Positions 42,412 to 51,668 of a stretch of DNA of 64,000 nucleotides are shown here, in pieces. Both the position numbers and the translations under genes were made by a program. The stretch spans positions 1,116,001 through 1,180,000 of the forward strand of contig NZ_JACHCG010000001.1 of NCBI RefSeq assembly GCF_014200595.1, read 5' to 3'. The notes below the pieces were generated by a model. It was not told the DNA's origin. It saw only the letters and a program-made list of their open reading frames with translations, and did no database searches. The DNA comes from Pedobacter cryoconitis (GTDB taxonomy: Bacteria > Bacteroidota > Bacteroidia > Sphingobacteriales > Sphingobacteriaceae). Every line of letters starts with the position of its first letter. The first letter of the stretch is position 1.

Positions 42412-44559
42412 ATGAAAAAACCAGTAGTATCTCCTTCGGAGGCAATTTCAAAGAATGAAGACCTTCAAACCAATAAGGAAGATGGGTCAGGTCAATTGCT
42501 GACCACTAATCAGGGATTAAAAATTAATGATGATCAGAATTCACTAAAAGCAGGGGAGCGTGGGGCGACGCTGCTGGAAGATTTTATCCTCAGAGAAAAG
42601 ATCACTCACTTTGACCATGAAAGGATTCCTGAACGTATTGTACACGCCAGAGGGTCGGGCGCACATGGTGTATTTGAATTGTATAAATCTCAGGCTGAAT
42701 ATACAAAAGCCGGGTTCTTAAATGATACCACGATTAAGACTCCTGTTTTTGTCAGATTTTCGACGGTTGCCGGTTCCAGAGGCTCTACAGATCTGGCCAG
42801 GGACGTCAGAGGTTTCTCTGTTAAATTCTATACCCAGGAAGGTATTTATGATTTTGTAGGTAATAATATGCCTGTTTTCTTTATTCAGGATGCGATCAAA
42901 TTTCCAGACCTTATCCATGCTGTAAAACCAGAGCCGCATCATGAAATGCCTCAGGCCGCATCTGCTCATGATACCTTTTGGGATTTTATTTCACTGATGC
43001 CAGAATCTTCACATATGATTATGTGGCTCATGTCAGATCGTGCAATTCCCCGCAGTTATAGAATGATGGAAGGATTTGGTGTACATACTTTCCGGTTGAT
43101 TAATGAAGAAGGAAAATCACACTTTGTTAAATTCCACTGGAAGCCACTACTCGGCGTACATTCAGTAGTCTGGAATGAAGCTTTAAAAATTTCAGGGAAT
43201 GATCCTGATTTCCATAGACGTGATCTTTGGGAAGCGATTGAAGCAGGTGCGTTTCCAGAATGGGAACTAGGGATTCAGGTGATTCCGGAAGAAGATGAGC
43301 ATAAATTCGAGTTTGATTTACTTGATCCAACCAAGTTAGTTCCAGAAGAGCTGGTACCTGTTCAAAGAATTGGAAAAATGACACTAAACAGGAATCCGGA
43401 TAACTTTTTTGCGGAAACTGAGCAAGTGGCTTTCCACCCTGGTCACCTGGTTCCGGGTATTGATTTTACCAATGACCCACTTTTACAAGGACGTCTGTTT
43501 TCTTATACTGATACACAGCTTTCAAGATTAGGAGGGCCAAACTTTCATGAGATTCCAATTAACAGGCCTATCTCACCGGTCCATAATAATCAAAGAGACG
43601 GGCATATGCGTCAAACTATTAATAAAGGCCGCACCAGTTATCAGCCAAATAGTATCAATGATAACTCACCATTGCAGGCTAAAGTTTCAGAAGGTGGTTT
43701 TAGTTCTTACCAGGAACGGATTGATGCTAAAAAAATCAGAGCACGCAGTGATAGTTTCTTTGATCATTTTTCTCAGGCTACACTTTTTTATAACAGTCAG
43801 TCAGAGCCAGAGAAAAATCACCTGGTAGATGCATTAAAGTTTGAACTGGGAAAGGTAGAAATCGAAGACATCAGAAAACGTGTGCTTGGTATTTTAACAC
43901 AAGTAGACCTTACATTAGCCAAACGTGTGGCAGAAGGCTTAGGTCTGGATGTACCGTCCGGGCCTGAAAAACCAGTTAACCATGGTGTGCCGGCAGATGG
44001 CGATCAGGACAAATATGAACCGAAAATCGTGAAAAGTACGTTGAAATCGAGCGCGGCACTCAGTATGAAAGATACGCCTAAAGACACGATTAAAACGAGG
44101 AAAATAGCCATTCTGGCTACTGACGGCGTGAATGGAAGTCAACTGGATGCGTATAAAAAAGTACTGGAAGCAGCCGGGGCAGTTACAAAAATTGTGGCTA
44201 CTCACGACGGACATATTAAAGATGATTCAGGGAAATTAATCAAAGTAGATTTTACTTTTCTGACTACGGCATCTGTTTTATTTGATGCGGTATATGTACC
44301 AGGTGGTAAAAAATCAGTTGAAGCCTTAACCGCAGAAGCTGATGCTATTCATTTTGTTGAAGAAGCTTTCAGACATTGTAAAGCTATTGCAGCAAACGCA
44401 GAAGGAGTGGATTTTATTCTGCTTTCTAATATTCCAGTTAAAGATGAAAAAGAATCGGTTGATGGGTTATTGCTAAACAAAACTGCTAAAGATTTTGAGA
44501 AGGCCATACAACAACACCGTTTTTGGGAACGGGAGAAAAAAGGAAAAATACCAGCTTAA
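42412..44559 (+). CDS. katE: Large-subunit (clade II) haem catalase, HPII type
   Basis: A 715-residue catalase that dismutates hydrogen peroxide. The distal His78 lies in HARGSGAHG. Other core motifs are [37 protein letters not shown] and the proximal-ligand region [15 protein letters not shown]. After about residue 560 comes the C-terminal class-I amidotransferase-like domain found only in large catalases ([34 protein letters not shown]). No signal peptide is visible. It faces an ankyrin-repeat gene across a shared terminator. Regulation could not be read from the upstream 214 bp. Confidence 0.96.
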   Translation: MKKPVVSPSEAISKNEDLQTNKEDGSGQLLTTNQGLKINDDQNSLKAGERGATLLEDFILREKITHFDHERIPERIVHARGSGAHGVFELYKSQAEYTKAGFLNDTTIKTPVFVRFSTVAGSRGSTDLARDVRGFSVKFYTQEGIYDFVGNNMPVFFIQDAIKFPDLIHAVKPEPHHEMPQAASAHDTFWDFISLMPESSHMIMWLMSDRAIPRSYRMMEGFGVHTFRLINEEGKSHFVKFHWKPLLGVHSVVWNEALKISGNDPDFHRRDLWEAIEAGAFPEWELGIQVIPEEDEHKFEFDLLDPTKLVPEELVPVQRIGKMTLNRNPDNFFAETEQVAFHPGHLVPGIDFTNDPLLQGRLFSYTDTQLSRLGGPNFHEIPINRPISPVHNNQRDGHMRQTINKGRTSYQPNSINDNSPLQAKVSEGGFSSYQERIDAKKIRARSDSFFDHFSQATLFYNSQSEPEKNHLVDALKFELGKVEIEDIRKRVLGILTQVDLTLAKRVAEGLGLDVPSGPEKPVNHGVPADGDQDKYEPKIVKSTLKSSAALSMKDTPKDTIKTRKIAILATDGVNGSQLDAYKKVLEAAGAVTKIVATHDGHIKDDSGKLIKVDFTFLTTASVLFDAVYVPGGKKSVEALTAEADAIHFVEEAFRHCKAIAANAEGVDFILLSNIPVKDEKESVDGLLLNKTAKDFEKAIQQHRFWEREKKGKIPA

Positions 44560-44570
44560 TCTGTGCTGCG

Positions 44571-44618
44571 AAATAACAATAAAGGCTATATCATTTGATA
44601 TAGCCTTTATTGTTATTT
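44571..44618. terminator. Bidirectional terminator between catalase and ankyrin genes
   Basis: A perfect 22-bp inverted repeat (arms 44571-44592 and 44597-44618) with a 4-nt ATTT loop and the core AAAGGCTATATC. It overlaps the last two bases of the ankyrin gene's stop codon, so it serves both converging genes. Confidence 0.9.
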
Positions 44619-45096
44619 AATTTGCTTGTTCCAGCAATGCAATTCCTGCTTCATTTCCCTGCTGCGCTGCCAAATCAAAAACTGATAATCCACGGGAATC
44701 TAATATTGTTTTGTCGGCACCGTAACTTAGCAATAAGCGAACCAGTTCATTCCTTCCGAACATAGCTGCAAACATCAAAGCAGTTCCGCCATTTCCATGC
44801 TGAAGGTTCAGGTCGGCACCATTACTGATCAGCAGCTCAGCAATGTCAGGATAACCTTTAAAAGAGACCCCCATCAACGCCGTATTCCCACCAAAATCCT
44901 GTGCATTGACATCGGCACCCGCATCTACTAATAATTTTACAGCTTCATACCGATTATTATAAGCTGCAATAATAAGTGGAGAATATCCCTTTTCATCCTG
45001 ACCGTTTAAATCGGGATTGCCTGCCAGTAATGTCTTTAATTGATCAACGTCTCCCGTTCTTGAAGCATTGATGAGCGCATAAGTTTGATTATCCAT
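44617..45096 (-). CDS. Ankyrin-repeat protein
   Basis: A 159-residue protein made almost wholly of four to five ankyrin repeats (GYSPLIIAAYNNRYEAVKLL; NTALMGVSFKGYPDIAELLI; GTALMFAAMFGRNELVRLLL), without a signal peptide. Ankyrin genes accompany catalase genes in other bacteria; Pseudomonas AnkB supports KatB activity. Here the arrangement is convergent rather than in an operon, so a link with the catalase is plausible but unproven. Confidence 0.88.
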   Translation of the reverse strand: MDNQTYALINASRTGDVDQLKTLLAGNPDLNGQDEKGYSPLIIAAYNNRYEAVKLLVDAGADVNAQDFGGNTALMGVSFKGYPDIAELLISNGADLNLQHGNGGTALMFAAMFGRNELVRLLLSYGADKTILDSRGLSVFDLAAQQGNEAGIALLEQAN

Positions 45097-45219
45097 TTGT
45101 TGATCTGATTAATTTCCGTATTGATGAGTAATATGAACACCAGAATCCTGAAATGGTTTATTAAAAGCTCAAAAACCGTTTAAGATTCGGTTATTGTACC
45201 TCTTCGCCGGAAAAATTAT

Positions 45220-45227
45220 TATTTTTG
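45220..45227 (+). promoter_or_regulatory. -7-like promoter element before a Crp/Fnr gene
   Basis: TATTTTTG fits the Bacteroidota -7 consensus TAnnTTTG. A TTG 23 bp upstream could serve as the -33, slightly far from the usual spacing. Confidence 0.4.
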
Positions 45228-45249
45228 AAGGTCACCAGAAAAACAAGAT

Positions 45250-45801
45250 ATGACATTGAATGAATACATTGCTGAAATGCTGAGTACAAATGAGACTTTG
45301 CCATTTCCTACTGTTACCGCAGCGTATTCCAAAAAATCTGTCATTACCAGTATAGGACAGGTCGAAAGAAATATCTATTTCCTTAAAGAAGGCATCATAG
45401 AAATCGGGATGGAAACTGAAATCGGGAACAAAATCATTGACTTCTGCTTTTCCAACGATATGGTTTCTTCTTATACTTCCTTTCTGGCACAAGAAACATC
45501 AGATGTATATCTTTACTGCTTAACAGATTGTATTGTAGAAATTGTTCCCTACGCCCAACTGAATGAAGCCTATAAAACCTCTTTGCTCGCAAATCAATTT
45601 GGCAGACTGGCTACAGAAGGACTTTATATGAAAAGAGTGCGCAAAGAAAAAGATACACTTACCAAAAATGCAGAACAAAGATATCTGGAACTCATTAAAT
45701 ACAGGCCCGAAATGATCAAAGAAATTCCTGTTCACCGCATTGCAAGATACCTTGGCATCCACCCGGAAAGCCTGAGCAGACTTCGTAAATCAATTTCCTA
45801 A
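45250..45801 (+). CDS. Crp/Fnr-family transcriptional regulator
   Basis: A 183-residue protein with a cyclic-nucleotide-binding-like jelly roll (ITSIGQVERNIYFLKEGIIE; NKIIDFCFSNDMVSSYTSFL) and a C-terminal helix-turn-helix (IPVHRIARYLGIHPESLSRL). It lacks the full cAMP-binding signature and iron-sulfur cysteines, as usual for the many Bacteroidota orphans of this family. It is divergent from the ankyrin gene. The thioesterase gene follows after 65 bp. Confidence 0.88.
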   Translation: MTLNEYIAEMLSTNETLPFPTVTAAYSKKSVITSIGQVERNIYFLKEGIIEIGMETEIGNKIIDFCFSNDMVSSYTSFLAQETSDVYLYCLTDCIVEIVPYAQLNEAYKTSLLANQFGRLATEGLYMKRVRKEKDTLTKNAEQRYLELIKYRPEMIKEIPVHRIARYLGIHPESLSRLRKSIS

Positions 45802-45833
45802 CATAGGTCAGTATATAAAAAAACGTGATCTGT

Positions 45834-45841
45834 TACCTTTG
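45834..45841 (+). promoter_or_regulatory. -7-like promoter element before the thioesterase gene
   Basis: TACCTTTG matches TAnnTTTG and lies 25 bp upstream of the start codon. No clear -33 TTTG was found at the expected distance. Confidence 0.4.
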
Positions 45842-45866
45842 TCCCTATAAATAATCCGTAGAGATC

Positions 45867-46310
45867 ATGGTACATTTTCAGAAAAAATTAGCATTACGCT
45901 GGGCCGATTTAGATCCCAACTTTCACCTCAGACATAGCAGCTATTACGATCTGGCTGCCCAATCCCGGTTAGAAATTTTAGGTGAACTCGGCCTGACGAT
46001 GAACGTAATGCAAGAACAGCACTTTGGCCCTGTCATCTTCAAAGAATCCTGTACATTTATCAGGGAAATCAAATCAGAAGACCAGATCAGCATCAATATT
46101 AGAGTGGAGAAGATGAGTGCCGACGGAGCAAAATGGTCTATTGTGCAAGAATTTACTGATCACGAAAATAAAGTAAGAGCTATTCTTACAGTCGAAGGTT
46201 CATGGATAGATACCAAATTACGTAAACTGGCCAGGCCAGTACCTCAGGTTGCACAGGATGCTTTTAACCTGTTACCGAAAATAGAAAAAACATTAAACGA
46301 TAGTTTTTAG
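45867..46310 (+). CDS. Hotdog-fold acyl-CoA thioesterase family protein
   Basis: A 147-residue 4HBT-like protein with the characteristic start LRWADLDPNFHLRHSSYYDL, where the Asp lies in the family's catalytic helix region, followed by hotdog strands (FGPVIFKESCTFIREIKSED; KWSIVQEFTDHENKVRAILT). It probably hydrolyses an acyl-CoA; the substrate is unknown. It seems to have its own promoter element and stands between a regulator and an export operon. Confidence 0.8.
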   Translation: MVHFQKKLALRWADLDPNFHLRHSSYYDLAAQSRLEILGELGLTMNVMQEQHFGPVIFKESCTFIREIKSEDQISINIRVEKMSADGAKWSIVQEFTDHENKVRAILTVEGSWIDTKLRKLARPVPQVAQDAFNLLPKIEKTLNDSF

Positions 46311-46383
46311 TTTAAACTAGTATAAACGCAGTATTCGCTGAATAAAATGTAAATTAGAATAATTGCGGGAAATTCATTGCCCT

Positions 46384-47799
46384 ATGAGAAACTATTACCC
46401 AAACAGACTGGTATTTATTGGTGTGCTGTCTATTTCGCTTTTGCGGATAAGCCAGGTTCAAGCTCAGCAAGTACCAGATTTACCAACGTTAATGCAACGT
46501 GCCGTCAATAAAGACGCAGAGCTGGCCAATAAACAACTCGACGTAGAACAAAGCAAAGATTCAAGGCAGGCTTTATCAGATGCCTATTTGCCACGTGTAA
46601 GCAGTATGGCAAGTTATGCTTATTTAAACAGCAGTGTCAATGCGAGTTTGCCATCCTCTACTTTTCCGATTTTGAATATTCCAATTCCAGCTTTGGATGG
46701 AAGCTTTAACATGCACAATAATACGTGGCTGGCCAATGTAAGTGTAAAAGCATTGCTGTTTGACGGATTTAAAATTGGCAATTATAAAAAAGCAATTACC
46801 GAAAAGATGAAAGCCCAAACCGTTATTTTAGAGAATGACAGGCAGATAATTATCGGTAAAGTCAGTGAAACCTATGATATGCTCGCGCTGCTTAAACAAA
46901 GTAAGGTAGTACTGGACAATAGCGGTAAACAATTGGAGGCGCAGTCAAAAATTGCTGATAAAGCACTTGCTTACGGTTTGATCACTAAATATGAACACAA
47001 AAAGATTGAAGTGGCCCGTGCACAACTGGAAGCAAAACTGGTAGAGTATGACGGAAAAAGAAATTTAGTCCTTAAACGTTTAGAACAGCTGACTGGAATT
47101 GGCACAGACACACTCAAATTAATTGATAACAGCCTGGTACCTTACCTGAATGTAATTCCGAACCAGGATGTCAATAACCGCCCGGAATTTGCAGCATTGG
47201 AAGCTCAGGATAAAGCTTATAACTATCAGCTGAAAGCTAAAAGAAATCATTTGATACCTACGGCTGCCGCTTTTGGCTCTGTTTCTTATATGAGCTTAAA
47301 CAATCTTGTTTTTCAAAATAAAGCAGGAACACTTGGCCCTAATACCGGTGATGTCAAACTTCAGATGAACAAGCTGGAACTATTCCCTACGTTTATTGCC
47401 GGTGTAGGTGTAAAATGGGACATATTCGATGGATTTGAAAGTAAACACGAAATCAGGAAAATAAAGATTGAATTACAACAGGTCAGGAATAAAAAAGAAG
47501 AAGCAAAAGAACTGCTGTCACTCGGCTTAATTAAAGCGAATACCGATTACAGTATTGCTACAGCGCAGATTGGTGCAAAGGAGAAAGAAAAAGAAGTATC
47601 ACTTGACGCGCTTCAAATCGCTACTAAAGAATTCAGAACCGGGCTGATCAAACCAGCCGATCTGATCACTGCCATAACAGATAGCGAAAAAGCTGAATTA
47701 AGTTATTTAGAAACCGTATTCAATCAAAGAAGAGCCGCCGACGAAGCACATAAAGCTGCCGGAAACCTGACTATAGACAAATTCAAATCAAAGAATTAA
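46384..47799 (+). CDS. TolC-family outer-membrane efflux protein
   Basis: I choose the ATG at 46384 because it gives a normal signal peptide (MRNYYPNRLVFIGVLSISLL, cleaved near QAQ); a TTG 21 bp upstream extends the frame. The 471-residue protein has paired long helical segments with outer-membrane-factor repeats (LPTLMQRAVNKDAELANKQL; DSEKAELSYLETVFNQRRAA). It supplies the outer-membrane channel for the HlyD and ABC-2 proteins encoded immediately downstream. Confidence 0.92.
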   Translation: MRNYYPNRLVFIGVLSISLLRISQVQAQQVPDLPTLMQRAVNKDAELANKQLDVEQSKDSRQALSDAYLPRVSSMASYAYLNSSVNASLPSSTFPILNIPIPALDGSFNMHNNTWLANVSVKALLFDGFKIGNYKKAITEKMKAQTVILENDRQIIIGKVSETYDMLALLKQSKVVLDNSGKQLEAQSKIADKALAYGLITKYEHKKIEVARAQLEAKLVEYDGKRNLVLKRLEQLTGIGTDTLKLIDNSLVPYLNVIPNQDVNNRPEFAALEAQDKAYNYQLKAKRNHLIPTAAAFGSVSYMSLNNLVFQNKAGTLGPNTGDVKLQMNKLELFPTFIAGVGVKWDIFDGFESKHEIRKIKIELQQVRNKKEEAKELLSLGLIKANTDYSIATAQIGAKEKEKEVSLDALQIATKEFRTGLIKPADLITAITDSEKAELSYLETVFNQRRAADEAHKAAGNLTIDKFKSKN

Positions 47800-47812
47800 A
47801 TATTCTACCAAG

Positions 47813-48793
47813 ATGAAGCATACAAAAATATTATTGCCTTTAATTATGATTTTCTTTGGTGTTACTTCTTGTAGCCAGAAAAAATTAGAGAACGCATTTG
47901 AAGGAAAAATAAAAAGAGAGACCATTGCCTTTACCACTAAAGTAGCAGGGCGTATCCTGAAAATATATGTAAAAGAAGGAGACCTGGTGCATCGTGGCGA
48001 TACGCTCGCTATGTTGAACTTACCAGAAGTTACAGCCAAAGTGGCCCAGGCACATGGTGTGGTTAAAGCAGCCTCTGCGCAACATACCATGGCCGACAAT
48101 GGGGCTACTTCAAATCAGCTGAAGCAAATCCAGGCCAAATATAAAGCCAGTTCAGAACAATTCTCTTTTGCGCAAAAATCTTTTAAACGTGCCAGCGCAA
48201 TGTATGCCGATAGTATGATGGCTCCCCAGGCTTATGATGAAGCATTTGCTAAATATCAAGGTGCAAAAGCACAGCTTGAAGCTACAACAGCAGAGCTGAA
48301 CGAAGCGAAAAAAGGCCCGCGTGCAGAAACAAAAGAAGCAGCAATGGGGCAGCAGCAGCAAGCAGAAGGCGTACTGCAAGAAGCAGAAGTTGCTTACTCT
48401 GAAAGGTATATTATTGCTACCAATGATATGGCCGTAGAAACTATTACTTTACACGAAGGAGAGCTGGCCACACCCGGTTATGCGATATTCAGCGGTTATA
48501 TTCCAAGCAGTACCTGGTTTCGTTTCACTATTCCCGAAAGTCAGATTTCTGAGCTTAAACAAGGAGGTGAGGTCACCGTAAAAGTTCCTTATAACCAGGA
48601 AACCTTTACCGGAAAAATAGCGACGATAAAGCAGATGCCTAAATATGCAGATATCACGACAGCTTATCCGGATTACAAAATGGATGAAGCCGTTTATGAA
48701 ATCAAAGTAACCCCAACCGATATTAAAAAAACTGAGGTATTACTTTTTAACGCTGCTGTTTTACTACCAAGACCCGTTGTCAATGCCAAATAA
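47813..48793 (+). CDS. HlyD-family periplasmic adaptor lipoprotein
   Basis: A 326-residue membrane-fusion protein with a lipoprotein signal (LIMIFFGVTSC, Cys20), a split biotinyl-lipoyl domain (ETIAFTTKVAGRILKIYVKE, GDLVHRGDTLAML) and a long coiled-coil hairpin (about residues 70-200, QAKYKASSEQFSFAQKSFKR). A beta-barrel part ends the protein. It bridges the inner-membrane permeases and the TolC channel. Its 3' end overlaps the next start by 11 bp. Confidence 0.92.
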   Translation: MKHTKILLPLIMIFFGVTSCSQKKLENAFEGKIKRETIAFTTKVAGRILKIYVKEGDLVHRGDTLAMLNLPEVTAKVAQAHGVVKAASAQHTMADNGATSNQLKQIQAKYKASSEQFSFAQKSFKRASAMYADSMMAPQAYDEAFAKYQGAKAQLEATTAELNEAKKGPRAETKEAAMGQQQQAEGVLQEAEVAYSERYIIATNDMAVETITLHEGELATPGYAIFSGYIPSSTWFRFTIPESQISELKQGGEVTVKVPYNQETFTGKIATIKQMPKYADITTAYPDYKMDEAVYEIKVTPTDIKKTEVLLFNAAVLLPRPVVNAK

Positions 48794-49979
48794 ACCTGTT
48801 TTCTTCTATTTGGTGAAACGAGAGTTTGGCCTGTTTTGGAGCAACAAAATTTTTGTGGTTGCCTTTCTGATCATGCCCGTTATTCTTGCCTTTTTATTAG
48901 GCAATGTTTATATGGACGGTGCAGTGAAACACCTGAAAATTGTGGTGGTGGACAAAGACAATACATCGATGAGCACTAAGCTTATTGATATGTTTTCCGA
49001 TCATCCAACCCTGCATGTTCTGGAAGTAAAACATGAAACGATAGATTTAGATCAAACGATGCTGGATACGCGTGCGATTGCAATTGTCGTGATACCTGAA
49101 AGGTTTGAAGCCGATGTGTTGAATAAACGCAATCCTGAAGTCAATACTTATCTGAATATGAGCAATACCGTTGCTGCTGGGGCAGTCGGAACTGCAATTG
49201 CACAATGTAATGGAACCCTGAACGCAGGAATAGGGATAGAAGCTATGAAGAAATCTGGTTTGCCTGCAAGCGTTGCTGCACAAAGAATCCAGCCTTTCCA
49301 GCTCAACCTGTTCCAGCTGTACAATCCCGGTCAAAGTTACCTGGTGTTCCTATGGCCTGCACTTATTTTCTCTATCCTGCACCAATTACTTTTATTAGCC
49401 ATGGCTGTTAGTTTTTCGCAGGAAATAGAAAATAATACCTTTAACAAAGCAGGTCTTTTAGGTCTGACCACTTCGGCCTTTCAATTGATTATTATCAAGA
49501 TGGTCCCATATTTGATCTTATCAATGATTACCCTGCTGGTCTTTTATTTATTCAGCCTGCACTTTAAACTGCCAAATCCTGTGCATCCGGAGGTCTTATT
49601 TTTATCACAAATTCTAATGGTGATCAGCACTTGTCTGCTGGGTGGTTTGTACAGCCTTATTTTTCCATCTCAATTGAAAGCGACAGAACTGCTTCTGTGT
49701 ATTGCTTCACCAGCATTTACTGTATCAGGATTTACATGGCCAGCAGATCAGACCCCGGTCATCTTAGAAGCCTTTGGTAAAATTATCCCATTGACGCCGT
49801 ATTTAAGGAGCTTAAGAGCTTTGCTGCTTGAAGGGGCGAATATCCATGATGTGATGCCTTTTATCCAGCATCAGCTTATTTTAATAGCTGTGTTTTTTTT
49901 ATTAAGTTTTATACTGCTGAAGTTAAGAATCAGAAAAAGCCTTCGGGTTTCAAAGGAAGTTAACGCGGAAGAGGAATAA
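48783..49979 (+). CDS. ABC-2 type transporter permease, first of a tandem pair
   Basis: An inner-membrane permease of the YhhJ/YbhR type: one N-terminal membrane helix (VVAFLIMPVILAFLLGNVYM), a large extracytoplasmic domain (VVDKDNTSMSTKLIDMFSDH) and five C-terminal helices. ATG at 48783 is preferred over the TTG two codons upstream. It is homologous to the next gene, so the pair probably forms a heterodimer. No ABC ATPase gene adjoins it. Confidence 0.9.
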   Translation: MPNKPVFFYLVKREFGLFWSNKIFVVAFLIMPVILAFLLGNVYMDGAVKHLKIVVVDKDNTSMSTKLIDMFSDHPTLHVLEVKHETIDLDQTMLDTRAIAIVVIPERFEADVLNKRNPEVNTYLNMSNTVAAGAVGTAIAQCNGTLNAGIGIEAMKKSGLPASVAAQRIQPFQLNLFQLYNPGQSYLVFLWPALIFSILHQLLLLAMAVSFSQEIENNTFNKAGLLGLTTSAFQLIIIKMVPYLILSMITLLVFYLFSLHFKLPNPVHPEVLFLSQILMVISTCLLGGLYSLIFPSQLKATELLLCIASPAFTVSGFTWPADQTPVILEAFGKIIPLTPYLRSLRALLLEGANIHDVMPFIQHQLILIAVFFLLSFILLKLRIRKSLRVSKEVNAEEE

Positions 49980-49981
49980 CC

Positions 49982-51154
49982 ATGAACAGACTTAAAACAT
50001 TTTTATCATTAACCGGCAGGGAATTCAGGTTGTTTAAAAACAACCCGATTATGGTGATGCTGTTTATAGGCGGGCCAATCCTGTACGGGGTCATATTTGG
50101 CGCAGTCTATCAAAAAGGTAAATTTACCGATTTGCCTGTAATGGTTGTCGACAAAGATAACTCCGCAATGAGCGCCAGATTTATTGATATGCTCGATGAT
50201 ATGGATGTGTTGAAAGTTGTGAACGTGAAACACGAAAGTATAAACATGAAAACTGTTTTGATGAATGACAAAGCTTTGGCAGCTGTAGTTATACCTGATG
50301 GATTTGAAGCTGATCTGTTACAGAACAGACATCCTGAAATTAATGCTTACGTGAATAACGCGAATCTAATGACTTCCAGTTATGTATCCCGTGCTTTACT
50401 GACCGCTGGCGGAACACTAAATGCGGGTATAAAAATAGGGGCGATGCAAAAGCAGGGGTTGCCGGCAGCGGTAGCCGCGAACCAATATGAAGCCTTTCAT
50501 TCCAACACTTTTCGTTTATATAACCCGGCTTCCAATTATATGATTTATTCCTGGCCATCTTACCTGGCTATCATTTTGCAAACCGTAACTATTGTAGTCA
50601 TGGCTTTGAGTTTTACCTCAGAATATGAAGCCAATACTTTTAAAGAGTTGTGTCAGAAAAGTAAAACTGTATCCATGATGATGGCGATAAAAGTCGTTCC
50701 TTACTGGATTATATCTATTGGTTTAGCAGGTATTCTGGCCTGTTTTTATGTGATTTTCAGAGAACCTTTTCCTAAACATATACTGGATGCAGCCCTCATC
50801 TTTTTGCTGTTTATAGCTGCTGCTACTTTTATGGGAATGGTTGCAAGTATCCTATTTAAAACGCAATTACGAGCTGTGCAATTTTTAATGGTGCTCTCCA
50901 TGACCGTATATATTGTATCCGGGTACAGCTGGCCTTTTGACCAGACCGGATGGGCAGCACGTGTATTTGCTTATATTTTTCCGATGATGCCTTTTGTGAA
51001 CGGATACCGGATTTTATTATTTCAAAGTGGTACATTGAATGATATCAGCGACTATACGACTATTTTAGTTATTCAACTCTGTTTCTACATTTTACTGTCT
51101 TACATTCTTTTGAAAATAAAGACCCGCAAGGAAATGAAAAGGAATAAGAATTAA
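49982..51154 (+). CDS. ABC-2 type transporter permease, second of a tandem pair
   Basis: A 390-residue paralogue of the preceding permease with the same layout: an N-terminal helix (PIMVMLFIGGPILYGVIFGA), a periplasmic domain (VVDKDNSAMSARFIDMLDDM) and five C-terminal helices. It starts 2 bp after the previous stop. It ends the TolC-HlyD-ABC2-ABC2 operon. Substrate is unknown; drugs, lipids or small metabolites are typical for relatives. Confidence 0.9.
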   Translation: MNRLKTFLSLTGREFRLFKNNPIMVMLFIGGPILYGVIFGAVYQKGKFTDLPVMVVDKDNSAMSARFIDMLDDMDVLKVVNVKHESINMKTVLMNDKALAAVVIPDGFEADLLQNRHPEINAYVNNANLMTSSYVSRALLTAGGTLNAGIKIGAMQKQGLPAAVAANQYEAFHSNTFRLYNPASNYMIYSWPSYLAIILQTVTIVVMALSFTSEYEANTFKELCQKSKTVSMMMAIKVVPYWIISIGLAGILACFYVIFREPFPKHILDAALIFLLFIAAATFMGMVASILFKTQLRAVQFLMVLSMTVYIVSGYSWPFDQTGWAARVFAYIFPMMPFVNGYRILLFQSGTLNDISDYTTILVIQLCFYILLSYILLKIKTRKEMKRNKN

Positions 51155-51225
51155 CCTGATCGCTGAGGAAGGGAAACTTTTTGACAGACTTGCTGTTCTC
51201 CTGTTGTTATTAAACAAATAAAGAA

Positions 51226-51639
51226 ATGGCATTACATCAAACCAGCAAGGCACAGACCATAGGTCGTATTATATTAGGTCTGATCCTGTTAACCGCAGGG
51301 ATTGGCCACCTGAGTTGGGCAAGAGTAGAATTCCTTGCGCAAGTGCCGGACTGGGTTCCATTAAACGGAGATCTTGTTGTTATTCTTTCCGGAATTGTGG
51401 AGATTTCTATGGGACTTTCTTTAATCTTCTGGAGCAACCAGCGTGTCAGAGTTGGTTGGATTGTGGCCCTGTTTTTTGTGCTGGTTTTCCCTGGTAATGT
51501 TTCTCAATTGATTACGCACACCAACGCTTTTGGCCTGAACTCAGATTTACTTCGTGGCATCAGGTTATTGTTCCAGCCAGTGCTTGTAATCTGGGCATTG
51601 TGGAGTACTGGAGCATGGGCTGCCTGGCGGAAAAAATAA
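51226..51639 (+). CDS. DoxX-like small membrane protein
   Basis: A 137-residue protein with four hydrophobic segments (IGRIILGLILLTAGIGHLSW; LVVILSGIVEISMGLSLIFW; VGWIVALFFVLVFPGNVSQL; LLFQPVLVIWALWS). This is the DoxX/DoxD layout. Function is uncharacterised. It follows the export operon after 71 bp and may be transcribed separately. Confidence 0.8.
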   Translation: MALHQTSKAQTIGRIILGLILLTAGIGHLSWARVEFLAQVPDWVPLNGDLVVILSGIVEISMGLSLIFWSNQRVRVGWIVALFFVLVFPGNVSQLITHTNAFGLNSDLLRGIRLLFQPVLVIWALWSTGAWAAWRKK

Positions 51640-51668
51640 ACCGGAAAGATCATATATTAGTCTTAAGG

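Noticed and set aside
46384..51154. Dedicated exporter for the NRPS peptide
   Set aside because: It is 26 kb away, lacks an ATPase and has no sequence link to the peptide locus; position gives no support.
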